DNA of 64,000 nt from Anaerolineae bacterium (GCA_019637615.1 JAHBVJ010000016.1:62001-126000), one strand, 5' to 3'; numbered from the stretch's first letter, positions 9,143-17,846 are shown. Made by a program: numbers and translations. The notes: a model not told the origin generated them from the sequence alone.

Positions 9143-9578
9143 CCAACGTGGCATTGCGGCGATGTGGCGGCAGCCGGATGGCGCATGATCCCTAAAATGA
9201 TCCTGTTCTGCGGAGAACTTGGGATCATCTGCCATTCAACTCTTATGTTTGATCCGGTGTTCTGAAAAGATGAGACGATGATCGCTTTACACGAGCATGA
9301 TTTTGACCCGATCATTGGCTCGTATGATATGAGGAGTGCAGTCTCTGTTATGCGACGTGTAGGCTGTCGCTGATAACTGGTGCGCAGAGAGGCACATCCG
9401 CTGATGCAGTGCCGTCGTGTTTCCATTGGTCTGGAAGTGAGCCACCAAGCCCGCCTTCGAGACTTAGAACGATAGCTTAAATATTCTAGCATATTTGGCG
9501 ATAGAGTCAAGCCATTAGAATTAAGGTTCGCATAAGACATCGTTAGCGAAGGATTGAGAGATTGGATCATTGGAAGCG
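9143..9578. other. Non-coding gap between two permease genes, with GATC-containing hairpins
   Basis: I see no gene here. A minus-strand frame of 189 codons (9028-9597) crosses it but overlaps the preceding permease and resembles nothing. Two inverted repeats stand out. One is 9197-9228 (ATGATCC, inner GTTCT-gcgg-AGAAC, GGATCAT). The other is 9291-9323 (ACGAGC-ATGAT, ATCAT-TG-GCTCGT). GATC or ATGAT recurs often, as in the array at 2154-2303. The gap may hold a separate promoter for the second permease or a remnant of inserted DNA. Confidence 0.5.
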
Positions 9579-10493
9579 ATGAGCACATCAGAAGCAACTC
9601 CGCTCATAGTCGCACGCGCCGAACGCAACCCCACGCGCGAATTCTGGCGGCGTTTGCTGCGCAACCGTGCCGCGCTGATCAGTTTGCTCACGCTGGTGTT
9701 GTTGATTCTGTTGGCGGCGGTGGGGCCAAGCCTGTACGCCATCAGCCCGATCAAGCCGGATTACGCGGCGATCAACAGCCTGTTCACGGGTAAGCATCCG
9801 CTCGGCACGGATAACCTCGGACGAGATACACTAGCTCGGCTGCTGTATGGGCTGCGCGTGTCGCTGATCGTGGCTTTTTACGTGGAAACGCTGAATGTGA
9901 GTTTAGGCGTCACGCTCGGTTTGGTCGCGGGCTATTTCGGCGGTATTCCTGACGTGATCATCACGCGCATCGCGGATATGCTGTTCGCGTTCCCCGGTTT
10001 GCTGCTGGCAATCTTGATCGCGGCAGTGTTCGGCACACCTGTGACGGAACGATTCGGCGGGATCGGTCGGCTGCTGCTGGTGGCGGGCGCGATCAGTCTT
10101 GTGTCGTGGCCTTTGATGGCGCGATTGGTGCGCAGTCAAACGCTGGTGTTGAAGGAGCAGGAATTCGTGCTGGCGGCGCGTTCGCTCGGCGCAAGCGATT
10201 GGCAAATCCTCGCGCATCATGTGCTGCCCAACTTGATCGGGCAGGTGATCGTGGCGGTGACGCTCGACATCGGCGGCGTGGTGGTGAGCGAGTCGGTGCT
10301 GAGTCTGCTCGGACTCGGCATCCAGCCGCCTGATCCGAGCATCGGCAAGATGATCACGGACTCGATCCCGTATCTGGAGGCGAACGCGTGGCAGGTGATC
10401 GTGCCGAGTCTGGCGCTGATGCTGATCGTGATGAGCGCGTCGTTTCTGGGCGATGGGCTGCGGGATGCTTTTGATCCGGGGACACAGCATTGA
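9579..10493 (+). CDS. ABC transporter permease, DppC/OppC type
   Basis: 304 residues from the ATG at 9579; a TTG at 9570 three codons earlier is an alternative. It has an N-terminal helix, then HPLGTDNLGRDTLARLLYGLRVSL, the signature start of the DppC membrane domain, and about five further helices. The EAA-type loop reads EFVLAARSLGASDWQILAHHVLPNL. It should form a heterodimer with the DppB-type permease. No ATP-binding gene follows: the next gene is an unrelated SnoaL-like protein. The complex must therefore use ATPases encoded elsewhere. Confidence 0.9.
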   Translation: MSTSEATPLIVARAERNPTREFWRRLLRNRAALISLLTLVLLILLAAVGPSLYAISPIKPDYAAINSLFTGKHPLGTDNLGRDTLARLLYGLRVSLIVAFYVETLNVSLGVTLGLVAGYFGGIPDVIITRIADMLFAFPGLLLAILIAAVFGTPVTERFGGIGRLLLVAGAISLVSWPLMARLVRSQTLVLKEQEFVLAARSLGASDWQILAHHVLPNLIGQVIVAVTLDIGGVVVSESVLSLLGLGIQPPDPSIGKMITDSIPYLEANAWQVIVPSLALMLIVMSASFLGDGLRDAFDPGTQH

Positions 10494-10565
10494 GCAATAT
10501 CCGATGATAAAGCGGACGAGCTGAGAGTGAGCGAAACGCCGCGCAGGTTGGTTGGCAATGCCGCC

Positions 10566-10584
10566 CGACGTTGAAACGTCAGGC
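10566..10584. repeat. Short palindromic hairpin (GACGTT-gaAACGTC core)
   Basis: The core GACGTT-GA-AACGTC (10567-10580) is flanked by CC/GG. It sits alone in the 138-base gap after the permease and looks like a REP-type or terminator hairpin. No T run follows. Confidence 0.4.
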
Positions 10585-10631
10585 TTAGAGAACGAAGTCC
10601 CGAATGGGTCTCACGCGGTCAAAGGAAAAAT

Positions 10632-11063
10632 ATGCGAACGGAAGCCGAGCAAGCCATCCGCGCGATGGTCAACCGAGAAACACAGGCATGGGATACGCAA
10701 GATGCCGATGCGTTAGTGGATTTGTTTCATCCCGACATGGTGTGGCCCTGGCCTGCGACGGCACAAGCCCACGATCCGATGGAGTGGGTGATGGGCATGG
10801 GGCGCTATGATCGGGCACGCTGGCGGGCGAGCTGGCAAGCTCTGTTTGATACGCATCGGTTGGTTCACAATATCCGCGAAATCAGGCGGATCGAAGTGAC
10901 AGACGAGGCGGACGGCGGGTTCGCGGTGGTAGATATTGATACGCTGTGGCAGCACACGGATGGAACGCTGCAACACTGGCAGGGGCGCGTGTGCAAGGTG
11001 TATACCAAAGTCAACGAGACATGGAAGTTGATCTCTCATATCGGCGTACTGACATATCCGTGA
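10632..11063 (+). CDS. SnoaL-like / NTF2-fold protein
   Basis: 143 residues, cytoplasmic. The pattern AIRAMVNRETQAWDTQDADALVDLFHPDMVW followed by alternating strands and a closing KVNETWKLISHIGVLTYP is that of the SnoaL-like or DUF4440 NTF2 fold, a cone-shaped alpha+beta barrel used by small ketosteroid-isomerase-like enzymes and binding proteins. No catalytic assignment can be made. AAAGGA sits six bases before the ATG. It converges with the beta-propeller gene with only nine bases between stop codons. Confidence 0.75.
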   Translation: MRTEAEQAIRAMVNRETQAWDTQDADALVDLFHPDMVWPWPATAQAHDPMEWVMGMGRYDRARWRASWQALFDTHRLVHNIREIRRIEVTDEADGGFAVVDIDTLWQHTDGTLQHWQGRVCKVYTKVNETWKLISHIGVLTYP

Positions 11064-11072
11064 TGCCTGTGA

Positions 11073-12233
11073 TCACAGCGGGCGGAAGCGGTAGACGCGC
11101 CCTTCGGCTATCGAGATGTACAGCCACCCATCAGGGCTGATAACGAGCGAATAAGGGCGGTAGGGATGAAAGGATGTCTTGATGATGGAGGCGTCCGAGG
11201 TGGTTTGCTGAGAATAGGGAATCAGACGTCCAGTGCTGGCAACTGCACCCGCCGCATCCAAGCGGGCGACGATCAAGGTGTGCCCAGAAATTACCGTGTT
11301 GTCCCATGAACCAGCGAAGCAGATGAATAAGGCTCCAGTGTACTGTGGAAAGGCATTGGCGGCATAATATACAATGCCCGTCGGATGGCTGTCCGCGTCA
11401 AAAGTGAGGATCGGGGCGGTGGTGGTCGCGCAGTAGTCAGCCGTCGCGCCGTCGATGCCCGCGATGGGACGGCGCTGCGCATCACAACGAGGCCAACCAA
11501 AATCGAGACCAGTCTGCCCCGCCGGAACTACATTCAATTCCGCCGCCTGATTCTGGCGTTCATTGTCCACGATATACAGCGCGCCGTCTGGCGTCCAAGT
11601 GAAGCTGTAGGCATCGCGCAGCCCGGTCGCCACGATGCGGCTGTCGCTGCCATCGAGCGCGAAGCTCAAGAGGGCGGCACGGCGCGCGTCCGGCTCAAGA
11701 CAGCTATCGCAACTAGCGGCTTTGGCGACATAGAGGCGGCGATCCGGCCCGACGCGCACATCACCGAGCCAACCGCCGCTGCGCCCCGGTAGATCGCGCA
11801 CCAAAATCGTCTGTTCCGCGCTGCCGTCGTCGTCATTGTCGGTCAGTTTGAGCAGCATGGTATCGCTGGAGACATACCAAGCACTGGTCGGTTCGTCGTA
11901 AGTCAGGCCGAGCGGTGGCTCCGGCAGATCGGCGGCGAATACGGTAGGCTTTTCAAAATAGTGATTCCCGTCGGGTTTCATGCGCCAAATTTGATTGAGC
12001 GCGGGTCGGGCGACATATAAGGTGCCATCGGGCGTAAAGGCCAACCCACCGACCGATCTAAGCCCTTCGTTGCGGAGTTCCTCAAAGACCGTTTCTAGGC
12101 AAGTTTCAGGCGGGATATAGACCCACTGCGTGCGCTGTGCGCAGGGCGGGTTGGTAGGCGTCTGCGCTGCGGTGGGCGAGTAAACAAACAAACCTAGCAA
12201 GAGCAAACCAAGGACAGAGCGCAAGAAGGTCAA
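11073..12233 (-). CDS. Secreted beta-propeller, glucose/sorbosone dehydrogenase-like
   Basis: 386 residues with a signal peptide (LGLLLLGLFVYSPTAAQTP). The remainder has repeated propeller blades: GLAFTPDGTLYVARP near 63, VRVGPDRRLYVAKA, FTWTPDGALYIVDNERQNQAAELNVV and LVISPDGWLYISIAEGRVYRF at the end. This is the layout of PQQ-dependent sugar dehydrogenase-like (GSDH) proteins. The blade with DNERQNQAAELN matches the family's usual D-N-GP-DELN region only loosely, so cofactor binding is uncertain. Translation appears to start at a TTG that overlaps the TGA of the upstream SGNH gene (TTGA), implying translational coupling. It is the last gene of a three-gene operon. Confidence 0.72.
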   Translation of the reverse strand: MTFLRSVLGLLLLGLFVYSPTAAQTPTNPPCAQRTQWVYIPPETCLETVFEELRNEGLRSVGGLAFTPDGTLYVARPALNQIWRMKPDGNHYFEKPTVFAADLPEPPLGLTYDEPTSAWYVSSDTMLLKLTDNDDDGSAEQTILVRDLPGRSGGWLGDVRVGPDRRLYVAKAASCDSCLEPDARRAALLSFALDGSDSRIVATGLRDAYSFTWTPDGALYIVDNERQNQAAELNVVPAGQTGLDFGWPRCDAQRRPIAGIDGATADYCATTTAPILTFDADSHPTGIVYYAANAFPQYTGALFICFAGSWDNTVISGHTLIVARLDAAGAVASTGRLIPYSQQTTSDASIIKTSFHPYRPYSLVISPDGWLYISIAEGRVYRFRPL

Positions 12234-13411
12234 TTCAGTAGTCCGTGATCGTGCAAGAAGGTATTGACGAGGTTGGCTACAAGCGCATTGCCCGCCGCGT
12301 TCAGATGTGGATCGGTCGGGAAGAACACCTGCTGATGCTGCGCAGCGGCAGCTTGCAGTCCGGGCAGCAGATCGAAGCAGGTGAGGTGCTGCTCGTCGCA
12401 GAATTTCAACAGCCGCACGCGGGTTTCTGCCAGCGCATCCACAGCCGCTTGACCGAGTTTGGGTTCCGTCAGCGCGCGGTAGACTTCTTCCTTGGTAGGC
12501 ATCAGGATGATCACGAAGTCACCGCCGTTTTTCTCCACGCGATCACGGGTATCGAGAATGGCCTGATGTGAGAGCTGTTCGCCTTCGCGGTTGCGTGGCT
12601 GTGTCATGTCGAACGAGTCGCGGATGTAGGTTTGACCGAAAAATATGTCCACGCCTTGATCGATCACGCGGTAGGGATCGACAAACATGTCTACGCCCGG
12701 ATCACGACGAGTCAGCGCGTCGATGACCGCGTACACTACCGAATTTTGCCTGAGCCAACGCTGCAAATCGCTGTCTGCGGTGGTGATGGCAGTAGACTCT
12801 GATGGCGGAGTCTGATTGGTGCCGTCTAGGACTGCCAGCCCGTAATCGTCGTTGTAGTCGTTGCCGTAAAATTGCCATAAGACGAGGCGGGGCTGCTTCA
12901 AGCCCAGTTCGGGTTTGGCGACGAAATCGTAGAATAAGCGCGCGTGACCGAGCGAGCCTGTCACAGGCTGCCCTAGATTGCTGATCGGCAGATTGGCGGC
13001 TTTAGAAAGCTCGGAAACCCAACAGTCCTCGACGCGGGTGAAGCAGAAGGTGTGAGAATCGCCAAGCGCGACGGCCTGCACAACGCCATCGGTCGGCGGC
13101 GGCGAACGGAAGCCGACACGACCACCCCACCACGCATAGGAACTGACGGGGAAGATCACCGTAGGGCTGCCCGCTTGCAGCAGATCGACGGCATCCGGTC
13201 GGACGATGGTGAGATAGTCACGATCGGACTGCCACAATGGTGGCGGCGCTAGACGCTGGTCACTGAAGGGAGAAGTACGCACATCTCGCAAGGCGATTTG
13301 TAGATTTTGAGGCAGCGAAGCGTACAGCAGACGAATGCCGATTTCCGCGATGAGCAAAGCCAGCAGCAGCCCAAAGCAGACCAGCAGGAGCCGTATGAGG
13401 AGACGGCGCAT
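12230..13411 (-). CDS. Membrane-anchored SGNH-hydrolase-like protein
   Basis: 393 residues. An N-terminal helix (residues 3-25) anchors an extracytoplasmic domain. SGNH landmarks are visible: ALGDSHTF with the candidate nucleophile Ser119, QFYGNDYNDDY for the oxyanion Asn, and PTDPHLNAAGN near residue 367 with the Asp-x-His pair. Such proteins remove or transfer acyl groups on cell-surface glycans, like AlgX or DltD-type enzymes. I start at MRRLLIRLL (13411), two bases after the stop of the zinc-ribbon gene, since the longer frame reads through that gene. It lies in an operon between the zinc-ribbon and propeller genes. Confidence 0.75.
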   Translation of the reverse strand: MRRLLIRLLLVCFGLLLALLIAEIGIRLLYASLPQNLQIALRDVRTSPFSDQRLAPPPLWQSDRDYLTIVRPDAVDLLQAGSPTVIFPVSSYAWWGGRVGFRSPPPTDGVVQAVALGDSHTFCFTRVEDCWVSELSKAANLPISNLGQPVTGSLGHARLFYDFVAKPELGLKQPRLVLWQFYGNDYNDDYGLAVLDGTNQTPPSESTAITTADSDLQRWLRQNSVVYAVIDALTRRDPGVDMFVDPYRVIDQGVDIFFGQTYIRDSFDMTQPRNREGEQLSHQAILDTRDRVEKNGGDFVIILMPTKEEVYRALTEPKLGQAAVDALAETRVRLLKFCDEQHLTCFDLLPGLQAAAAQHQQVFFPTDPHLNAAGNALVANLVNTFLHDHGLLN

Positions 13412-13413
13412 AG

Positions 13414-13662
13414 TCAACTGATCCAGTCGCGGTGGACGGGATCCCATGTGCGGTGCAGGTAAGCGTTCTTGCACGCCTTACACACCCTGCCGCTATCGAC
13501 TTCGCGCGAGTCGCGCCAACGCCAACGCACCACACCGCCATGAAACTTGCAGTACGGACGCTGGCAGACGGGGCAGTAATCGCCTTCTTCTAGGCCGCTA
13601 TCGCCGTAACGCTTTTTCTCGTCGGCGTTGCTATCGCAAATGTGACAATACGGTACACGCAT
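13414..13662 (-). CDS. Small zinc-ribbon protein, function unknown
   Basis: 82 residues with three Cys pairs: CHIC near the start, CPVCQRPYC with CKFHGG, and CKAC near the end. This should bind one or two zinc ions. The middle (GDYCPVCQRPYCKFHGGVVRW) resembles RING- or treble-clef-like fingers. I place the start at 13662 (MRVPYC), behind GGTGG. It is the first gene of the operon with the SGNH hydrolase and the propeller. I do not recognise a specific family. Confidence 0.68.
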   Translation of the reverse strand: MRVPYCHICDSNADEKKRYGDSGLEEGDYCPVCQRPYCKFHGGVVRWRWRDSREVDSGRVCKACKNAYLHRTWDPVHRDWIS

Positions 13663-13880
13663 GATCCACCTAGCTCTGATTTGCTCCCTTCTCCTCTGGT
13701 TACACTTTAACAAATACCTTGTATTCGTAGGACAGACATGAAACAGGAGTCGGAATATCTGTATAAAGCATAACAGTTACCTAGTGCAAGGCAACTGCAA
13801 TTACCCTCCGCATGAGTCGAGGAAACCTCTTGATCGGACACACGAGGGCGTCATCATGTCGTTGGGATGGGAGGATGATA

Positions 13881-13917
13881 GGAACAAGCCACCTACAAGG
13901 CAAATAGGTGGCGTTCC
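13881..13917 (-). terminator. Hairpin downstream of the receiver/roadblock gene
   Basis: Stem GCCACCTA/TAGGTGGC, extended by GGAAC/GTTCC across two unpaired bases, with a 9-base loop. It lies 11 bases beyond the stop at 13929 and ends transcription from the right. Apart from this hairpin, 13663-13928 holds no gene. Confidence 0.65.
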
Positions 13918-13928
13918 GATAGGCACTA

Positions 13929-15074
13929 CTACGAATCGCCAAGATCGCCCAAAATTCCTTGCATCATGGCATCTTCAAAGCTGATCTTTGAGCCGTTGTT
14001 GGTGTTGGCGTTGGAATTCGTTGAAGCCGAATTGAACAAGTCATCCGCCTGACTCAAATCGATGGAACCGAGTTTGTCGAAAATATCCGGATCGAAGTTG
14101 GCAATGGCTTCGGCGGGCGGTGGCGGTGGTTCCGACGCGGCGGCCTTAGGCTTCGGATCGTGCCTTGGTTGAAGGTGCCGGATTTCTTCGGTTTTGCGAC
14201 GGCGATGGGTACCGGTCTGATCTTTCTTGGCCGGAGCAGCAATTGGCTGTGTGCTGAACGCAATATCCGTGCCGATCATGCCCAACATCTCATTGATGGC
14301 GGTAAAGCCAAACCGGCGCACATTACCGAGCGCGGTATTCGGCGCGTTGCCGTCAAAAATCAGGATCACCACATGATGCAGCCCAAGCGCCAAGGCAAAA
14401 AGATCGCTGCGATCACCATCGTAGTACTGCATCACGCGCGGCTGCGCCCCGATGATGGGCAGCATCTTTGCCAAGCCATGCAGCGAACTCCCCAATACCG
14501 ACGCGATCAGATCGCGATCTACATAGCCAGCCGCACCCTCGTGACTCAGGACTTTGCCCGCACGGCTGCTCAACACCACTGCCATCGCGCCCACATCGCG
14601 CATCAGTTGGAAGAGCGGGCGAGATAACTTGCTGGTGTCGATTTCTGGAACGGGCAGCAAATCTTCGTCGTGAGAAACATCCTTGGGGGCGGCTTCGGGG
14701 CCATCCAACGCAACGCGCATGGCACGGATGAAGGCTTCCGCGATGAACGGACGACGCAGGTAGACAAATAAGGAGTCGTCGGTGTGGTCTTCCAAGGCCG
14801 GATCGGTCGCTTCGCCCAACACGATCACAGGCAAGGCCGCGAGTTCGCGTTTGGCTTGCAGCGCCAAGGTCGGGCCGTCGATGGCATCTTCTAGCGTCTG
14901 CGTGATGACGAGCAGATCGGCACCGCTGGATTTTAGCTCCGCCAGCGCATCTTCGACCGAGTGAACGTGGATAAAGCGCGGACGGCGATCCAGCAGATCC
15001 AACGCACTGCGGACGATGTTATAGAGTTCCTGCTTACTGTCAACGACGATGATGCGTGGGTTTCTGGAAGCCAT
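13929..15074 (-). CDS. Degenerate receiver domain fused to a roadblock/LC7-like domain
   Basis: 381 residues. Residues 5-125 have the receiver fold, with IIVVDS at strand 1. At the phospho-acceptor position the sequence is DLLVITQ, so Thr58 stands where Asp is expected. The conserved Lys before Pro is Arg (YLRRPF). It therefore cannot be phosphorylated in the usual way. Residues about 155-275 (LMRDVGAMAVVLSSRAGKVLSHEG) resemble the roadblock/LC7 fold of bacterial GTPase regulators. A proline-rich linker (PPPPP) and a disordered Asn/Ser-rich tail end in a short helix. The role is probably a protein-interaction scaffold. No MglA-like GTPase is adjacent. Confidence 0.7.
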   Translation of the reverse strand: MASRNPRIIVVDSKQELYNIVRSALDLLDRRPRFIHVHSVEDALAELKSSGADLLVITQTLEDAIDGPTLALQAKRELAALPVIVLGEATDPALEDHTDDSLFVYLRRPFIAEAFIRAMRVALDGPEAAPKDVSHDEDLLPVPEIDTSKLSRPLFQLMRDVGAMAVVLSSRAGKVLSHEGAAGYVDRDLIASVLGSSLHGLAKMLPIIGAQPRVMQYYDGDRSDLFALALGLHHVVILIFDGNAPNTALGNVRRFGFTAINEMLGMIGTDIAFSTQPIAAPAKKDQTGTHRRRKTEEIRHLQPRHDPKPKAAASEPPPPPAEAIANFDPDIFDKLGSIDLSQADDLFNSASTNSNANTNNGSKISFEDAMMQGILGDLGDS

Positions 15075-15271
15075 GAGTTATGCCTACATTTGTTTCCGAG
15101 ATAGATTGCCACGTTACTACGTGAGAATTAAGTAACATTCTAAACTGCAAAGAGCTATGGGGCAAGCACATCAATTTCTAAAATGATAGCACCAAACACC
15201 GGAATTTCTACCGGGATTGGTGAATAATTGAGATAGGGTTGTGACGATTTTCTAACCCAAAAGAGGCGTTG

Positions 15272-15308
15272 TGCTCGGCATACATGTCCATGACATCAAG
15301 ACCGAGCA
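15272..15308 (-). terminator. Hairpin downstream of the histidine kinase gene
   Basis: TGCTCGG/CCGAGCA stem with an inner TGTC/GACA stem in the loop, about 20 bases past the kinase stop. The rest of 15075-15329 shows no gene. Confidence 0.5.
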
Positions 15309-15329
15309 GCACTCATTAGAGATGGTTCC

Positions 15330-16703
15330 TCATACGGATTTTTCTTGAAGGCGAGGCAGACGAATTGTGAAGGTGCTGCCCGCTCCGGCACGTCCTTCGC
15401 TGGCGGCGGAAATGCTGCCGCCGTGTGCTTCTGTGAAGGCGCGCGCGATGGCAAGCCCCAACCCTGCGCCGCCTGTCTGACGATTGCGGCTCGGATCGGC
15501 ACGGTAGAAGCGCTCAAACACATGGGGCAAATGCTCTGGCGAGATGCCTTCGCCGCTGTCCTTCACCCGAATTGTTAAGGCAGTCGGTTCGGGTACCAGA
15601 CTCACTTGAATTGACCCTTCCGCAGGTGTGTGCGCCAGCGCATTGGCAATCAGGTTACTGAGCACTTGCGAGAGACGCGTCGGATCGCCGGACACGACGA
15701 GCGGTTGGGTTGGCACGTCCGCGCTCAGACCGATGTGCTCCTGTTCTGCCAGCGCGCTGAATGTCTCTACCTGTGCGTTGACCAGTTTGGTCAGATCGAC
15801 GGGCTGTTTGTTGAGCGATAATTTCGACGCCTCCGCCTGACTGAGTTCATGCAGATCGCTGACGAGGCGGCTGAGGACGCGCGTTTGATCATACAGCTTG
15901 GAGATTTCGGCCTTTTCCAGCGGATATACGTCATCGAGGACGGCTTGCAGATTACCTTGTAAGACAGTTAGCGGCGTGCGCAGTTCGTGCGCTACATCTG
16001 CGACGAGATTACGGCGGAGTTGTTCCGCACGTTCGAGTTCTTTGGTCATCTCGTTGAAGGCGTGCGCCACTTGTTTGATTTCCGCTGCGCCTTCTACTTT
16101 GACCTGTACATAGCGACGTTGAGCGCCGATGCTGCGGGCGGCTTCGGCTAGACGGGTGAGGGGAGCGGTCAGGCTGCGGCTCGTCCAGATGCCAGCGAAT
16201 ATACTCACGAGACCAACGATCACGAGGACATTGATCAATGTTTCCGTCAAGCGTTGGAGCATAACGCCGTTGGGATTATTGGGCGGACGCAGCGTGACAC
16301 GTTCAAACAGGAGGTAGCCACGTGGCTGCCCATCAACCACGATAGGAACAGTATCTTTCAACTGCTGGTCAGTGAGTTTACGGCCTATCTGCGTGCCGCT
16401 GATGATGACGCCATCGAGGTCGGTGACAGAGAGCGTCAGATTGCCATCTGCCCCCAACCAAATCACGTTAGGATGTTCCGTCCAGAAATTCTCGATCCCC
16501 GTCCAGCCGTCGTGAGTCTGATAGTATTCTTGAAGCTGGCTGACTAGCCCATCAGGGCGATTGATTTCATCCGAGATAACCCCTTGCGCATTGCGAGGCC
16601 CCGCGAGCACACTGCTGGTGATCGCGATGATGACCCCGCTCATGACAAAGACGCTGCCAAACGCCAGACTTAACCGCACCCACAGCCGATTGGCTATCCT
16701 CAT
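15330..16703 (-). CDS. Sensor histidine kinase
   Basis: 457 residues. Two membrane helices (about 11-33 and 154-176) enclose a periplasmic sensor region of about 120 residues. Then follow a HAMP linker, a HisKA domain with VADVAHELRTPL (phosphorylated His239) and an HATPase domain. The N box is NLIANALAHT, the G1 box VKDSGEGISPEHL, the F box FERFYR and the G2 box GGAGLGLAIA. All catalytic landmarks are intact. Its start overlaps the response regulator stop by four bases (ATGA), so the pair is translationally coupled. The architecture is like PhoR/BaeS-type sensors. The signal is unknown. Confidence 0.93.
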   Translation of the reverse strand: MRIANRLWVRLSLAFGSVFVMSGVIIAITSSVLAGPRNAQGVISDEINRPDGLVSQLQEYYQTHDGWTGIENFWTEHPNVIWLGADGNLTLSVTDLDGVIISGTQIGRKLTDQQLKDTVPIVVDGQPRGYLLFERVTLRPPNNPNGVMLQRLTETLINVLVIVGLVSIFAGIWTSRSLTAPLTRLAEAARSIGAQRRYVQVKVEGAAEIKQVAHAFNEMTKELERAEQLRRNLVADVAHELRTPLTVLQGNLQAVLDDVYPLEKAEISKLYDQTRVLSRLVSDLHELSQAEASKLSLNKQPVDLTKLVNAQVETFSALAEQEHIGLSADVPTQPLVVSGDPTRLSQVLSNLIANALAHTPAEGSIQVSLVPEPTALTIRVKDSGEGISPEHLPHVFERFYRADPSRNRQTGGAGLGLAIARAFTEAHGGSISAASEGRAGAGSTFTIRLPRLQEKSV

Positions 16704-17422
16704 GAATTTGTCCCGGCAAAGCGGTAACCAATGCCATATACCGTCTGAATATAAACCGGCTGAGAGGGATCGTGCTCGATTTTGCGCCGCAGATTCTTGA
16801 TGTGGCTGTCAAGCGTGCGCTCCAAGCTCTCACTATCGAAACCGAGAACGCGTTCCGCTAGATCGGCGCGCGCAAAGGCATAACCGGGCGCTTCCATGAA
16901 CGTGTGCAGCAGCTTGAACTCTGTCGGCGTCAATTCAACATGCTTACCCGCCAACGTGACCTGATGTTGATTGACATCGAGCATGAGATCGCCCGCCTGA
17001 ATCAGATGTTGTCGTGCGCTACTATCGCCCAAGGTGCGCCGCAAGACCGTGCGGACACGCGCCACGACCTCGCGCGGGTTAAAGGGCTTGGTCACGTAGT
17101 CATCCGCGCCCAGTTCAAGCCCGATGATCTTGTCTGTATCCTCGACACGGGCGGTGAGCATGATGATCGGAATGTTCTTGATCGCTGAATCGGTGCGCAC
17201 CATGCGCGTCACGTCCCAGCCATCGCGATCCGGCAGCATGAGGTCAAGAATCACTAAACTAGGATTCTCGCGGCGCATCATGTGCAGCGCCGTGTTGCCA
17301 TCATTGGCAGTGAGAACCTGAAAACCCGCTTGCTCCAAGTAGGATCGGATCAGGCGGACGATCTCGCGGTCGTCATCCACCACGAGGATGCGTTGATTGG
17401 TCGTGCTCATTTCTGGCTTCAT
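16700..17422 (-). CDS. OmpR-family response regulator
   Basis: About 240 residues. The receiver has ILVVDDDRE, the phospho-acceptor in LVILDLMLPDRDG (Asp60 from this start) and YVTKPF with the conserved Lys. The C-terminal winged helix is of OmpR/PhoB type (VELTPTEFKLLHTFME, VDSHIKNLRRKIE-like region, TVYGIGYRF). It binds DNA when phosphorylated by the kinase encoded directly downstream. Starts at 17446 (GTG), 17422 or 17410 are possible; I use the ATG at 17422. A putative promoter lies at 17469-17497. Confidence 0.93.
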   Translation of the reverse strand: MKPEMSTTNQRILVVDDDREIVRLIRSYLEQAGFQVLTANDGNTALHMMRRENPSLVILDLMLPDRDGWDVTRMVRTDSAIKNIPIIMLTARVEDTDKIIGLELGADDYVTKPFNPREVVARVRTVLRRTLGDSSARQHLIQAGDLMLDVNQHQVTLAGKHVELTPTEFKLLHTFMEAPGYAFARADLAERVLGFDSESLERTLDSHIKNLRRKIEHDPSQPVYIQTVYGIGYRFAGTNS

Positions 17423-17468
17423 AGATTCCAACTCTGCTGATTGCACGGATACACCCCATCTACTCTAA

Positions 17469-17497
17469 TTAATATAGGAAATCTGTCACGCGAGCAA
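17469..17497 (-). promoter_or_regulatory. Putative promoter of the two-component operon
   Basis: On the minus strand TTGCTC (17497-17492) and TATTAA (17474-17469) are 17 bases apart, about 45 bases before the regulator start. Confidence 0.45.
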
Positions 17498-17771
17498 GCT
17501 GTTTTTCCGAAATAATTGGAATTCGGGTGTTGCACGAGGCGGAAAGCTAGCGCGTCTGAGACCTAACGCTATTTTCCCACGTGGGTATGGAAAAGCTGTG
17601 GAGAAACACGGCACAAGGTGTGAAGGCAAGGCACCGATCTCAGCGCGGCGGATCATTGACGTAGCCTTATCACAATGTCATCATAGGCGACGCTATCAAT
17701 TATCGGTTGCACGGCATCATCACGCCAATCTCGGACAATTTGCTGGTAACGTAAATTCACAATTCCTCATA

Positions 17772-17830
17772 TTGACATTGATCTATGTTCTACCTTACAA
17801 TCTATGCGGATTATGCAGTTGAGTGCATAA
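17772..17830 (+). promoter_or_regulatory. Promoter and likely autoregulatory operator of the ArsR-type gene
   Basis: TTGACA (17772-17777) and TACAAT (17796-17801) are 18 bases apart, a near-consensus sigma-70 promoter. The inverted repeat TTATGCA-N6-TGCATAA (17811-17830) covers the expected transcript start. ArsR-type repressors commonly bind such a site to control their own gene. The remainder of the 400-base gap 17447-17846 holds no convincing gene. Confidence 0.65.
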
Positions 17831-17846
17831 ATGGCATAAGTTGGTT

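Noticed and set aside
9028..9597. A 189-codon minus-strand reading frame across the permease gap
   Set aside because: It covers the end of the DppB gene antisense, has no ribosome site and resembles no protein.
17598..17822. A 74-codon frame upstream of the ArsR-type gene
   Set aside because: It crosses the consensus promoter and operator of the next gene and lacks a ribosome site.
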